DNA of 64,000 nucleotides from NCBI GenBank assembly GCA_963590165.1, contig CAVANO010000043.1, forward strand, positions 3,763 to 67,762, read 5' to 3'. The notes under the pieces are model-generated. The model was given only the letters and a program-made list of their open reading frames with translations, ran no database searches and was not told the origin of the DNA. Below are positions 54,657 to 62,663 of the stretch, piece by piece (position 1 is the first letter of the stretch; the number at the start of each line of letters is the position of its first letter). The position numbers and the translations under genes are program-made. Source of the stretch: UBA11524 sp963590165. GTDB taxonomy: Bacteria; Bacillota; Clostridia; Christensenellales; Aristaeellaceae.

Positions 54657-55364
54657 TTACTTGATGGTCGCAGAGTTGAAACCGTCTGTGTCGTCTTCAA
54701 TGGTTACGCGGCCGTCCTTGCTTCTGACCTGCATGGGTACATTGATGGTCGGGCAAGAATGGCGCATGGGCTTGCTGGTGTAATAGCTATGGACAGGAGC
54801 GTCTTCAGCCTTCTTTTCACATTGTGTATCGCCTGCACTATCCTGAAAACCTTTTGTGAATTCATCAAATGTGGTGCGGAAGTTTTGCGCAGCATTTTTG
54901 ACTGTGCGGTCGACATGCTCCTCAGCAAAGTCAGGGTCTGATTTGTCGATCGAAACATGATATCCGAGCAGCAGGATGCAGATGATGCTGCAAATCAGCA
55001 GATGCAGACTGAAGAGCGCGGAAATGATGGCAAACAGGACGGAAATATTGAGGATCACTGCACTTTTGCGGGTGACCTTGATGCGAATGCGGTAGAGCCT
55101 GTCGAGATAGTGCATGATGCCGTTCTTGTGCTTTGAGGAGAATCCGACTGAAGCAGATGTTCTGCCGGAAGCAGATGCTTTGGATTCATTTTTTATGCGG
55201 TCAGAGGCAGTGCACTCGTATTTTAGTTTGCCACTGCGTTCCAAATCAATCAGGGCGCGGGCAACATTGCCGTTATGATAATCAAGCAGCGATACGGCCT
55301 CTTGATAGCTGATCCCACTCTTGCGGCGAATCAGCTCGATATCCTCGATGGTATAAGCTGCCAT
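54657..55364 (-). CDS. DUF4342/UBA-like membrane protein
   Basis: 235 residues. The N-terminus (IEDIELIRRKSGISYQEAVSLLDYHNGNVARALIDLE, in parts) is the UBA-like three-helix domain of DUF4342 proteins, similar to the EF-Ts N-terminal fold. A Ser/Lys-rich linker and a hydrophobic segment of one or two helices (about 104-140, AVILNISVLFAIISALFSLH and ICSIICILLLG) follow, then an acidic cytoplasmic tail of 95 residues. Start ATG 55364 with AAAGGAG upstream and an extended -10 (TGCTATGAT) about 50 bases before it. It heads the operon with the microprotein and two-component system. Confidence 0.75.
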   Translation of the reverse strand: MAAYTIEDIELIRRKSGISYQEAVSLLDYHNGNVARALIDLERSGKLKYECTASDRIKNESKASASGRTSASVGFSSKHKNGIMHYLDRLYRIRIKVTRKSAVILNISVLFAIISALFSLHLLICSIICILLLGYHVSIDKSDPDFAEEHVDRTVKNAAQNFRTTFDEFTKGFQDSAGDTQCEKKAEDAPVHSYYTSKPMRHSCPTINVPMQVRSKDGRVTIEDDTDGFNSATIK

Positions 55365-55518
55365 GATGAAAGCTCCTTTCAGTCAGCAACGGACACATCA
55401 GACGATATGCCCTTGACATCTTCTATCATAGCACAAATGAAATGAAATTGTCTGAGAAAGAGGGGAAGAAAAGATGAGAATTTTATGAGAAAAGCATTGA
55501 AATGCACCCGAAATTTGA

Positions 55519-55546
55519 TTGACAAACCCTTTTATCGTGCTACAAT
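55519..55546 (+). promoter_or_regulatory. Promoter of the PII-like/antiporter operon
   Basis: -35 TTGACA (55519-55524), 16-bp spacer, -10 TACAAT (55541-55546). Confidence 0.75.
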
Positions 55547-55599
55547 AAGGTGTGCTGTCCGAAAGGGTTCGGCAGCGTTGAAAGGGAGGTTAGACAGAA

Positions 55600-55950
55600 A
55601 TGCAGATGTTTGTCCTGGTGCTCAATCGGGAGGAATTTCTGGAGCCGCTGCTGGAGGAAATGCTCAAGCAGAAGATCGGCGGTGCAACTGTTCTGGAATC
55701 GACCGGCATGATGCGTGTGCTGGACAGCGATCATAATATCGATGATCTGCCGCTCCTTGGTGTATTGCGTCATATCTGCAATCCGGAGCGCAAGCATTCC
55801 AAGACGATCTTTACGTTGATGAAAGATGAACAGATTCCGAAGATGGTCGAGATCATTAACAAAGTGACCGGAGGACTGGACAAACCCGATACGGGTATCT
55901 GCTTTGCCCTGCCCACGACATTTGTGGAAGGGGTCAAGAAAAAGCAATGA
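55600..55950 (+). CDS. PII-like small protein
   Basis: 116 residues with a ferredoxin-like beta-alpha-beta-beta-alpha-beta pattern of the PII/CutA superfamily: MFVLVLNREEFLEPLLEEML, then GGATVLESTGMMRVL, a mid loop DDLPLLGVLRHICNPERKHS in place of the T-loop, and TIFTLMKDEQIPKMVEII...GICFALP. The PII signature patterns are absent, so it is a divergent relative, possibly nucleotide-binding. GGGAGG precedes ATG 55600. Its stop overlaps the antiporter start (ATGA), which suggests it regulates that transporter. Confidence 0.7.
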   Translation: MQMFVLVLNREEFLEPLLEEMLKQKIGGATVLESTGMMRVLDSDHNIDDLPLLGVLRHICNPERKHSKTIFTLMKDEQIPKMVEIINKVTGGLDKPDTGICFALPTTFVEGVKKKQ

Positions 55951-57143
55951 ATATCCTGTGTGCGTTGGCAATCGCAATGGCTGTCGGTATGGCAATGACC
56001 CGTGCGATTAAGCTGATTCATCTGCCGAATGTGACGGCATATCTGATTGCTGGTTTACTGGTCGGCCCATTCATCCTGAATGTGCTGACGCCGGAAATGA
56101 ACAATACGCTGTCCATTATTTCGGATGTGGCGCTTGGCTTTATCGCATACTCCATCGGCGGTGAGTTCAAGCTGTCATATATTAAGGAAATCGGTGCGAA
56201 GCCGCTTGTTATCACGGCGTTTGAAGGCTGTGTGGCATCGCTGCTCGTGTTCCTGACGCTGTTGGTGCTCAATCAGCCGTTGCCACTGTGTCTTGCGCTC
56301 GGCGCGATTGCTGCAGCAACGGCACCTGCCGCAACGCTGATGGTTGTTCGTCAGTACAAGGCAGACGGTCCGGTGACGAAAATGCTGCTGCCTGTCGTTG
56401 CCATGGATGACGCGCTGGGGCTGATGCTTTACGCGATTATGATGGCGATTGCCCGTGCAATTGACAGTGGTGAGGCACTGAGTGTCATGACGCTGTTCGT
56501 CAAGCCGATGCTGGAGATTGTCATTTCGCTTGGACTGGGTGTGGTAATCGGCATCGCGATGGTGTTCTTCCTGCGCTTCTTCCATTCGCGCGGCAATAAG
56601 CTGACCATGACGATTCTGGTCGTTTTCCTGTCTGTTGGTATTTCATCCATGTTTGACCTGAGCAGCCTGCTCGTCTGCATGATGGTCGGTGCAACGATGA
56701 TCAATGTCAGCAATGACTCGACGGCATTGCTGGAGCAGTGCGACCGCTTTACCCCGCCGCTGTTCCTGCTCTTCTTCGTGCTTAGCGGCGCGAACCTTGA
56801 TGTTTCTGTTTTGCCTACAGTCGGTGTTGTCGGCGTAGCCTATGTGCTTAGCCGTGCAATCGGCAAGGCACTCGGTGCGACCATCGGCGCAAAGATTGAG
56901 AAATGCGACAAGAACATCATTCGCTATCTTGGCTTTACGCTGATTCCGCAGGCTGGTGTTGCAATCGGTATGGCACGTATGGCGCTGACGGATTTGCCGG
57001 AATACGGCGCAACCATCAATGCAGTTGTGCTTGCCGGTACACTCATTTACGAGCTGACAGGCCCTGTCATCACGAAGATTGCCCTGACGAAGGCTGGGGA
57101 AATCAAGGAGACAGGCAAAAAGAACCAGCCGGCAGTCGGCTGA
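55947..57143 (+). CDS. Cation:proton antiporter (CPA2/KefB-like)
   Basis: 398 residues with about 12 membrane segments and no C-terminal Rossmann (RCK) domain. Features of the CPA2 fold: LPNVTAYLIAGLLVGPFIL early, the unwound-helix DD-type region VVAMDDALGLMLYAIM with the ion-binding Asp pair (about 153-154), and SMFDLSSLLVCMMVGATMINVS. It probably exchanges K+ or Na+ for protons. It is translationally coupled to the PII-like gene, which may replace the missing regulatory domain. A terminator follows. Confidence 0.9.
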   Translation: MNILCALAIAMAVGMAMTRAIKLIHLPNVTAYLIAGLLVGPFILNVLTPEMNNTLSIISDVALGFIAYSIGGEFKLSYIKEIGAKPLVITAFEGCVASLLVFLTLLVLNQPLPLCLALGAIAAATAPAATLMVVRQYKADGPVTKMLLPVVAMDDALGLMLYAIMMAIARAIDSGEALSVMTLFVKPMLEIVISLGLGVVIGIAMVFFLRFFHSRGNKLTMTILVVFLSVGISSMFDLSSLLVCMMVGATMINVSNDSTALLEQCDRFTPPLFLLFFVLSGANLDVSVLPTVGVVGVAYVLSRAIGKALGATIGAKIEKCDKNIIRYLGFTLIPQAGVAIGMARMALTDLPEYGATINAVVLAGTLIYELTGPVITKIALTKAGEIKETGKKNQPAVG

Positions 57144-57162
57144 ACGCTATAACGAAAAAAAT

Positions 57163-57200
57163 GCCCTGCATCGACCGATCTGGCTGGTGCAGGGTGTTTT
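57163..57200. terminator. Bidirectional terminator between the antiporter and dacF genes
   Basis: CCCTGCATC pairs with GGTGCAGGG; an A-run lies before it and GTTTTG after it, serving both converging genes. Confidence 0.8.
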
Positions 57201-57213
57201 GTGTTTCGTTGCG

Positions 57214-58659
57214 TTATTTATCCTCTTCATCGCCGAAACGGTACTTGCGGCGCTTGTGCCGGCGGTGGAAACGGAAAATCAGGAAGAGAACGAGTGTCGG
57301 AAGCATCAAAATGATGATGGCGGGAATGACAGTTTCAGGCACAATCGGAATGCCTGTCTGCGCGTTCGTCATCTCGACGATTTCCTCGTAGGAAAGCGGC
57401 AGATTTGAACGGCGCGCTACACTACGACTGGCGACAAGATTGAAAGTGATCGGTGTGCCGTCATCGCTGACGTACGTCATGGTTCCCATGATTTCACCTG
57501 CGGCGACTGGTGCGGCAAAATCGCGTGTGTAGGTGACGGTGACGAGGTCGCGGAGATTTTCCGACAGGTACTCAATGCGTGATGCCGAGGCGCTGATTTC
57601 AGCAAGAGCAGCCTGTGTGGCGTCCTGAGGCTGGCAGAGCAGCGTCAGTTCACCCTGATTGGGGTCATCCAGTTCATAGGCGCTGGTGTAAATGCTGATG
57701 GGATTCAGATTGTACAGCTCGGAAATGGTCACATGCTGATACTGACTGAAGCCGTATTCCATCAGCTTTTTCGTGTCTGTCCAGACACCATATTGGCTGG
57801 AGTAGAGGACAACGGAGATCAGGTCAACGCCGTCCTTGCTGGCAGAGCCGACATAGCAGTAGCCTGCGAGCGATGTCGAACCGGATTTGATACCGGTCAT
57901 CGGCGCGTAATAGTAACGGTTGTCTTCGTTGTTGTACTGGGAGAGCATAATGCGGTGACGTGTCGTCAGCGAACGGGCGCGATGCTTGTTCGTCTTTGCC
58001 ATGGAATAGGTGGTTGTACCGGCAATGGTGCGGAATGTGTCATTCTGCATGGCGAATTGCGCAAGGATGGCAAGATCACGCGCAGTCGTGTAATGGTTGT
58101 CATCATGCAGACCATGCGGATTCATGAAATGCGTGCTCGTCATACCGAGGTCTGATGCTGTTTGGTTCATCAGCGCAACAAATGTGCTTTCATCGCCGCA
58201 GACTGCCTCAGCAATTGCTACGGCGCCGTCATTGCCGGAACGCAGGAGCGTGGCAAAGAGTAAATCCTGTACGTTCACCTCTTCGCCTTCCTGCAGCCCG
58301 ATGACGGTCGCTTGTGAGTCAATTGCCTGCATGGCATCCGAGCAGGCATTGGCGCTGACAGTGACGGTGGCGGTTAAATCGAGGTTGATGGCACCGAGAA
58401 GCACCGTCATAATCTTGGTAATGGAAGCAGGGTACATGATTTGGTCGGCATTTTTCTCGAAGATGACCTCTCCGGTGCTTTCCTCAATCAGAATCGCGGA
58501 GGTGCAATAAAGCTGGTCAGCCTCCAAAAGCTCCGGATGATCCGAATCATAAGGATTCGCATTTGGGTTCAACGTGGGATTCGGCATTTCCGCAGATGCT
58601 GCACTCAACAGAAATATCAGCAGAATCAAGAGGGAAAGCAGCCGCCGAAGCGTTTGCAT
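57214..58659 (-). CDS. dacF: D-alanyl-D-alanine carboxypeptidase (DacF-type, S11)
   Basis: Trims the terminal D-Ala of peptidoglycan stems. 481 residues from ATG 58659. Signal peptide (1-23), active-site S79-x-x-K82 in YPASITKIM, S141-G-N143 in LLRSGNDGA and K258-S-G in GIKSGSTSLAG. A beta-rich PBP5-like C-terminal domain follows, and a C-terminal membrane anchor (VIPAIIILMLPTLVLFLIF) with a basic tail RRHKRRKYRFG. The anchor is a full span rather than the usual amphipathic helix. Confidence 0.93.
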   Translation of the reverse strand: MQTLRRLLSLLILLIFLLSAASAEMPNPTLNPNANPYDSDHPELLEADQLYCTSAILIEESTGEVIFEKNADQIMYPASITKIMTVLLGAINLDLTATVTVSANACSDAMQAIDSQATVIGLQEGEEVNVQDLLFATLLRSGNDGAVAIAEAVCGDESTFVALMNQTASDLGMTSTHFMNPHGLHDDNHYTTARDLAILAQFAMQNDTFRTIAGTTTYSMAKTNKHRARSLTTRHRIMLSQYNNEDNRYYYAPMTGIKSGSTSLAGYCYVGSASKDGVDLISVVLYSSQYGVWTDTKKLMEYGFSQYQHVTISELYNLNPISIYTSAYELDDPNQGELTLLCQPQDATQAALAEISASASRIEYLSENLRDLVTVTYTRDFAAPVAAGEIMGTMTYVSDDGTPITFNLVASRSVARRSNLPLSYEEIVEMTNAQTGIPIVPETVIPAIIILMLPTLVLFLIFRFHRRHKRRKYRFGDEEDK

Positions 58660-58711
58660 CAGGCGCAATCGTCCTTTCTGCACGGCTATGCCGCACTTAT
58701 ATTCAAAAAAT

Positions 58712-58740
58712 AGTATATCATTTTATGGCAAGAATGGCAA
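58712..58740 (-). promoter_or_regulatory. Promoter of dacF
   Basis: Minus strand -35 TTGCCA (58735-58740), 17-bp spacer, -10 TATACT (58712-58717). Confidence 0.7.
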
Positions 58741-58755
58741 GTGAAAAACGAACGG

Positions 58756-58784
58756 TTGCAACACTTGCCGAAACATGCTATAAT
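58756..58784 (+). promoter_or_regulatory. Promoter of the pfkB-GNAT-hydrolase-murF-ddl run
   Basis: -35 TTGCAA (58756-58761), 17-bp spacer, -10 TATAAT (58779-58784). Confidence 0.8.
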
Positions 58785-58830
58785 GAAAAATGCTGCAAAG
58801 TAATTGAAGCGCGGATACGGGGGGATTTGC

Positions 58831-59754
58831 ATGCTGACGGCAATCTGTATGAATCCAGCAATTGACAGGACGGTCACGGTGCCGTCGCTGCAAATCGGTG
58901 CTGTCAATCGGATTGCTTCTGTCCGGCAGGATGTCGGCGGCAAGGGCGTGAATGTAGCGATTACGGCAAAGCGCCTCGGCATTGAATCGTTTGTGCTGGG
59001 CTGTGCCGGAAAAGAAGGCATGGAACGAGTGAAGAACCGGCTGTCGGCGGAGCAAATCGGCAGCGCGTTCCTTTCTTTAGACGGCGCTGTCCGGACGAAC
59101 ACGAAAATTGTTGTGATGCAGCCGCACTGTGTGACGGAGCTGAATGAACAGGGTGCACCGATCAATGCGCAGCAGATGCAGGATTTTCTGGTAATGGCGA
59201 AAAAATATGTGCACAGCGGCGATTCTGTCGTGCTGACAGGCTCACTGCCGCCGAATGCGCCGAAGGATACATACAGGGTACTGATGGAGCGTTTGCCGGA
59301 ATGCCGATGCGTACTGGATGTAAGCGGCGAGACACTTTTGCAGGGCTTGAAGGCGCATCCGTTCCTGATTAAGCCAAATCAGCATGAACTGCATGAAACG
59401 CTCGGCTATCCATGCGACACACTTGCGCAGGTACGAGCGGCGGCGATGAAACTCATCGGAATGGGAGCGGAGAACGTGCTTGTCAGCCTTGGCGCTGACG
59501 GCGCAATGTGGGTGATGAGAGATGCTGCAATGGTTGCGCCTGCCATGCCCGTGACGGTTTCTTCAACAGTTGGCGCGGGTGACGCGATGGTCGGCGGCGT
59601 GATGGCTGGGTTCATCAAGACAGGTGACATCCGGCAGGCGTTTGCATATGGTGTTGCGGCAGGAAGCGCTTCTGTCATGACCGATGGAACACAGCTGATT
59701 CAGCTGGATGCGTTCGAGGAACTGCTTCCGCAGGTGAAAATACAGGATGTGTAA
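58831..59754 (+). CDS. PfkB-family carbohydrate kinase, 1-phosphofructokinase/tagatose-6-phosphate kinase type
   Basis: 307 residues from ATG 58831 (GGGGGG 6 bases upstream). The start TAICMNPAIDRTVTV and VGGKGVNVAITAKRLG are typical of FruK/LacC; the anion hole and base are in VGAGDAMVGGVMAG, with Asp as the catalytic base. Fructose-1-phosphate is the likeliest substrate, but no PTS genes are nearby, so tagatose-6-phosphate or another sugar phosphate is possible. The GNAT gene follows after three bases. Confidence 0.88.
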   Translation: MLTAICMNPAIDRTVTVPSLQIGAVNRIASVRQDVGGKGVNVAITAKRLGIESFVLGCAGKEGMERVKNRLSAEQIGSAFLSLDGAVRTNTKIVVMQPHCVTELNEQGAPINAQQMQDFLVMAKKYVHSGDSVVLTGSLPPNAPKDTYRVLMERLPECRCVLDVSGETLLQGLKAHPFLIKPNQHELHETLGYPCDTLAQVRAAAMKLIGMGAENVLVSLGADGAMWVMRDAAMVAPAMPVTVSSTVGAGDAMVGGVMAGFIKTGDIRQAFAYGVAAGSASVMTDGTQLIQLDAFEELLPQVKIQDV

Positions 59755-59757
59755 AGA

Positions 59758-60213
59758 ATGCTGTTTCGCAGAGTACGTGCCGAATTTACCGACGGCGTAA
59801 TTGATTTGCTACCGTTGCGGCTTTATCCGCCGGAGCGTGAGATGGGCTTTGGTCGCGTCTATGATTACATGATTGTGCCGCACGGGACAAAACGTGAGGC
59901 AGGGCGGATTTCGTTGCGTCTTGGGGAAAGTCCATGCGTTTATTATTTCGGGCATATTGGCTATCATGTTGACCCGCCGTACCGCGGCCAACATTATGCA
60001 CAACGCGCGTGCCGGCTGCTTGCTCCGCTGATTGCGCTGCATGGCAAGAGCAGCGTTGTCATTACGACTGACCCGGATAATTGGGCGAGCCGCAAGACGT
60101 GCATTGGTCTTGGCTGCACGCTTGAACGCACTGTCGCCGTGCCGAACAGCATCCGCGACCGAGGGGAAATCAGCGCGGTCAAGTGCCGCTATATCTGGAG
60201 AATCAACGCCTGA
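59758..60213 (+). CDS. GNAT-family N-acetyltransferase
   Basis: 151 residues. The acetyl-CoA motif A is GHIGYHVDPPYRGQHYAQRAC (in two overlapping parts), with the R/Q-x-x-G-x-G/A variant RGQHYA, and motif B near TTDPDNWASRKTCIGLGCTLE. The substrate is unknown; relatives act on amino acids or aminoglycoside-like amines. It sits between a sugar kinase and a hydrolase in a close-packed run, with weak ribosome site. Confidence 0.85.
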   Translation: MLFRRVRAEFTDGVIDLLPLRLYPPEREMGFGRVYDYMIVPHGTKREAGRISLRLGESPCVYYFGHIGYHVDPPYRGQHYAQRACRLLAPLIALHGKSSVVITTDPDNWASRKTCIGLGCTLERTVAVPNSIRDRGEISAVKCRYIWRINA

Positions 60214-60220
60214 GGGAGAG

Positions 60221-61006
60221 ATGAATGGCGTGGAAATGATACTCGATGGAGTCAAGATTCACTATGAGCTGAGCGGACATGGAGAAAAACGTGTGGTGCT
60301 GCTGCACGGCTGGGGATGCTCGGAAAAACTGATGCAAGACCTTTCGGATGCACTGTCGCCAGACATGACGGTGCTGTGCGTTGACTTTCCGGCGCATGGT
60401 GAAAGCGATTTTCCGCCTGAGCCGTGGGGTGTGCCGGATTTTGCGGCGAATCTGCTTTCTCTGCTGACGGTGCTTGACTTCCTGCCGTGCAGTGTAATTG
60501 CGCATTCCTTCGGTGGACGTGTCACCATTGAGCTGGCGGCGAATCACCCGGAAAGGTTCGAGAAAATCATCCTGACGGGCGCTGCGGGCATTGAACCGAA
60601 GTCCTCGGCAAGCAAAAAGAAGCGTTCAAGCCGTTATCAGCGGCTGAAGAAGCTTGTACTGATGGCAGATAAGGTGCATATTTTCGGTGCGCTGCCGAAA
60701 AAGTGGATGGAACAGCTTATTCAGAAGTACGGCTCGGCGGATTATGCTGCGCTTTCACCGGAAATGCGCAAGACGTTTGTCAAGGTCGTGAATTATGACC
60801 AAAGCGAACTGTTGAAGCAAATCAAGACACCGACGCTGCTGCTCTGGGGCGATCGCGATACGGAAACGCCGCTTTGGATGGGACAGAAAATGGAGCAGGA
60901 CATTGCTGACAGTGCGCTGATTGTGCTGGAAGGCGGAAGCCATTTTGCTTATTTGGAACAGGCACCGCGTTTTCAGGCGATTGCACGTCAGTTTTTGCTG
61001 AACTGA
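60221..61006 (+). CDS. Alpha/beta hydrolase
   Basis: 261 residues if started at ATG 60221 (GGGAGAG directly upstream); an ATG at 60236 is an alternative. Oxyanion hole LLHGWGCSE, nucleophile Ser in IAHSFGGRV, acid Asp in WGDRDTETP and His in GGSHFAYLEQ complete the triad. A basic insertion SASKKKRSSRYQRLKKL sits in the cap region. Substrate unknown. It precedes the MurF-like gene by 25 bases. Confidence 0.88.
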   Translation: MNGVEMILDGVKIHYELSGHGEKRVVLLHGWGCSEKLMQDLSDALSPDMTVLCVDFPAHGESDFPPEPWGVPDFAANLLSLLTVLDFLPCSVIAHSFGGRVTIELAANHPERFEKIILTGAAGIEPKSSASKKKRSSRYQRLKKLVLMADKVHIFGALPKKWMEQLIQKYGSADYAALSPEMRKTFVKVVNYDQSELLKQIKTPTLLLWGDRDTETPLWMGQKMEQDIADSALIVLEGGSHFAYLEQAPRFQAIARQFLLN

Positions 61007-61031
61007 TTTAATAATTATCAGGGGTGGCATT

Positions 61032-62645
61032 GTGACAGATTTTCTCATTTTTCTTAAATGGATGATGGCTTTTTCAACGGCAATCGCGATGCTCTGCGCA
61101 CAGCGGAGCCTCATGCATGATTTCCAGCTGGAAAGCTACCAATTTCCGGGCTATTTCCGTACGCTGAAGCGGAATTGGAAGCGCAGTATCCTGCCGGGAA
61201 TCGTGCTTGGCTGCTATTTGGCAGCACTCTATGGGCTGTACAGCAACATCAGTGCCGGACTCACGGATAACCTGGATCAGCTTCTGCTGGGAATTGCGAA
61301 TCTTGTGCTTGCAATTGGCGGCGGTCTGGTCTGCCGAGCGTTGTTCCGGCAGAAGAAGGCGAAGAAGGCATTTGTTGCAACAAAACGAGTGAAGCGGACG
61401 TATGCCGTGATGGTGGTTGTCTACACGCTGCTGTGTGCACTGGCGGCACTGCTTCTTCCGGCTTGGTGCTGCGGATTGATACCATTGCTGTTGCCAATGT
61501 GGGTGGCGTTGGGCGGCTTGATGGCGTGGCCGTTTGAGAAGCTTGTGAGTGAGCTGTATTTCCGTGATGCGCAGCGGAAATTGAAGGCACGTCCGGACAT
61601 CATCAAAATCGGCATTACGGGCAGCTATGGCAAGACGAGCGTTAAGTTCATTCTGGGGACAATCCTGCAGGAAAAATATCAGACGCTTGTCACGCCGAGC
61701 AGCTTTAATACACCGATGGGCGTGACGCGTGTCATTCGCGAAAAGCTGACACCGGCGACACAGGTGTTCGTGGCAGAAATGGGTGCACGACATGTCGGCG
61801 ATATCAAGGAAATGTGTCGTCTGGTGCATCCGACCTACGGCGTGCTGACGAGCGTCGGACCGCAGCATCTGGACACGTTCCGCACGCTGGAGAGAATCAA
61901 GAATACGAAATATGAGTTGATTGAGGCACTCCCGAAGGAGGGTTGTGCTTTCTTTCCGGACGATGGCGCTATCTGCTATGAACTCTACGGCCGCACGGCA
62001 ATCGAAAAGCATTTGTGCTCCCTGAAGCAGTCGAAGAATGCAGAAGTGTGGGCGAGTGACATCACCGTGTCCGCAACGGGAAGCCGATTCATCCTCCATG
62101 CGGGTCAGGAACAGATTGCCTGTGAAACGCGTCTGCTGGGTGAGCATAACATTCAGAACATTTTGCTGGCGGCGATGGTTGCACTTCGCCTGAAACTGTC
62201 TTTGCGGCAGATTGCAAATGGCATTAGCAAGCTGCAGCCCATTGAGCATCGTTTGCAGCTGATTCCGTCGATCGGCGTGACCATCATCGATGATGCGTTC
62301 AATTCCAATCCGCGTGGTGCAGAGGCAGCGCTGAAAGTGTTGGGTGCGTTCGATGCGCGGCGTATTATCATTACGCCGGGTATGGTTGAACTGGGCACAG
62401 AGGAGGAGCAATTCAACCGCGAATTCGGCCGGAAGATGGCTTCTAACGTGGATATCGCGATTCTCGTCGGCAAAAAGCACACGCAGCCGATTGCAGAAGG
62501 ACTGCTGGAAGCAGGGTTCACGCAGGAGAACCTGCATGCGGTGTCGAGCCTTGATGAGGCGGCGGCGCTTCTGCGTCAAATTGCTAAGCCTGGCGATGTT
62601 GCAATGTTTGAGAATGATTTGCCGGATCATTATTCTGAAGTGTAA
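61032..62645 (+). CDS. murF: Membrane-anchored MurF-like Mur ligase
   Basis: 537 residues from GTG 61032 (GGGGTGG upstream). The first 170 or so residues contain about five membrane segments (5-22, 57-75, 82-104, 124-146, 148-167) in place of the UDP-binding Mur domain 1. The ligase core follows: ATP loop GSYGKTSVK (197-205), MGARHVGDIKEMC, TSVGPQHLDTF, HNIQNILLAAMV, IDDAFNSNPRGAEAALKVL and the C-terminal domain. These are MurF hallmarks, and ddl, which makes the D-Ala-D-Ala it adds, follows at 18 bases. A substrate already on the membrane is possible. Confidence 0.88.
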   Translation: MTDFLIFLKWMMAFSTAIAMLCAQRSLMHDFQLESYQFPGYFRTLKRNWKRSILPGIVLGCYLAALYGLYSNISAGLTDNLDQLLLGIANLVLAIGGGLVCRALFRQKKAKKAFVATKRVKRTYAVMVVVYTLLCALAALLLPAWCCGLIPLLLPMWVALGGLMAWPFEKLVSELYFRDAQRKLKARPDIIKIGITGSYGKTSVKFILGTILQEKYQTLVTPSSFNTPMGVTRVIREKLTPATQVFVAEMGARHVGDIKEMCRLVHPTYGVLTSVGPQHLDTFRTLERIKNTKYELIEALPKEGCAFFPDDGAICYELYGRTAIEKHLCSLKQSKNAEVWASDITVSATGSRFILHAGQEQIACETRLLGEHNIQNILLAAMVALRLKLSLRQIANGISKLQPIEHRLQLIPSIGVTIIDDAFNSNPRGAEAALKVLGAFDARRIIITPGMVELGTEEEQFNREFGRKMASNVDIAILVGKKHTQPIAEGLLEAGFTQENLHAVSSLDEAAALLRQIAKPGDVAMFENDLPDHYSEV

Positions 62646-62663
62646 TGAAGGAGATAGAGCTTT

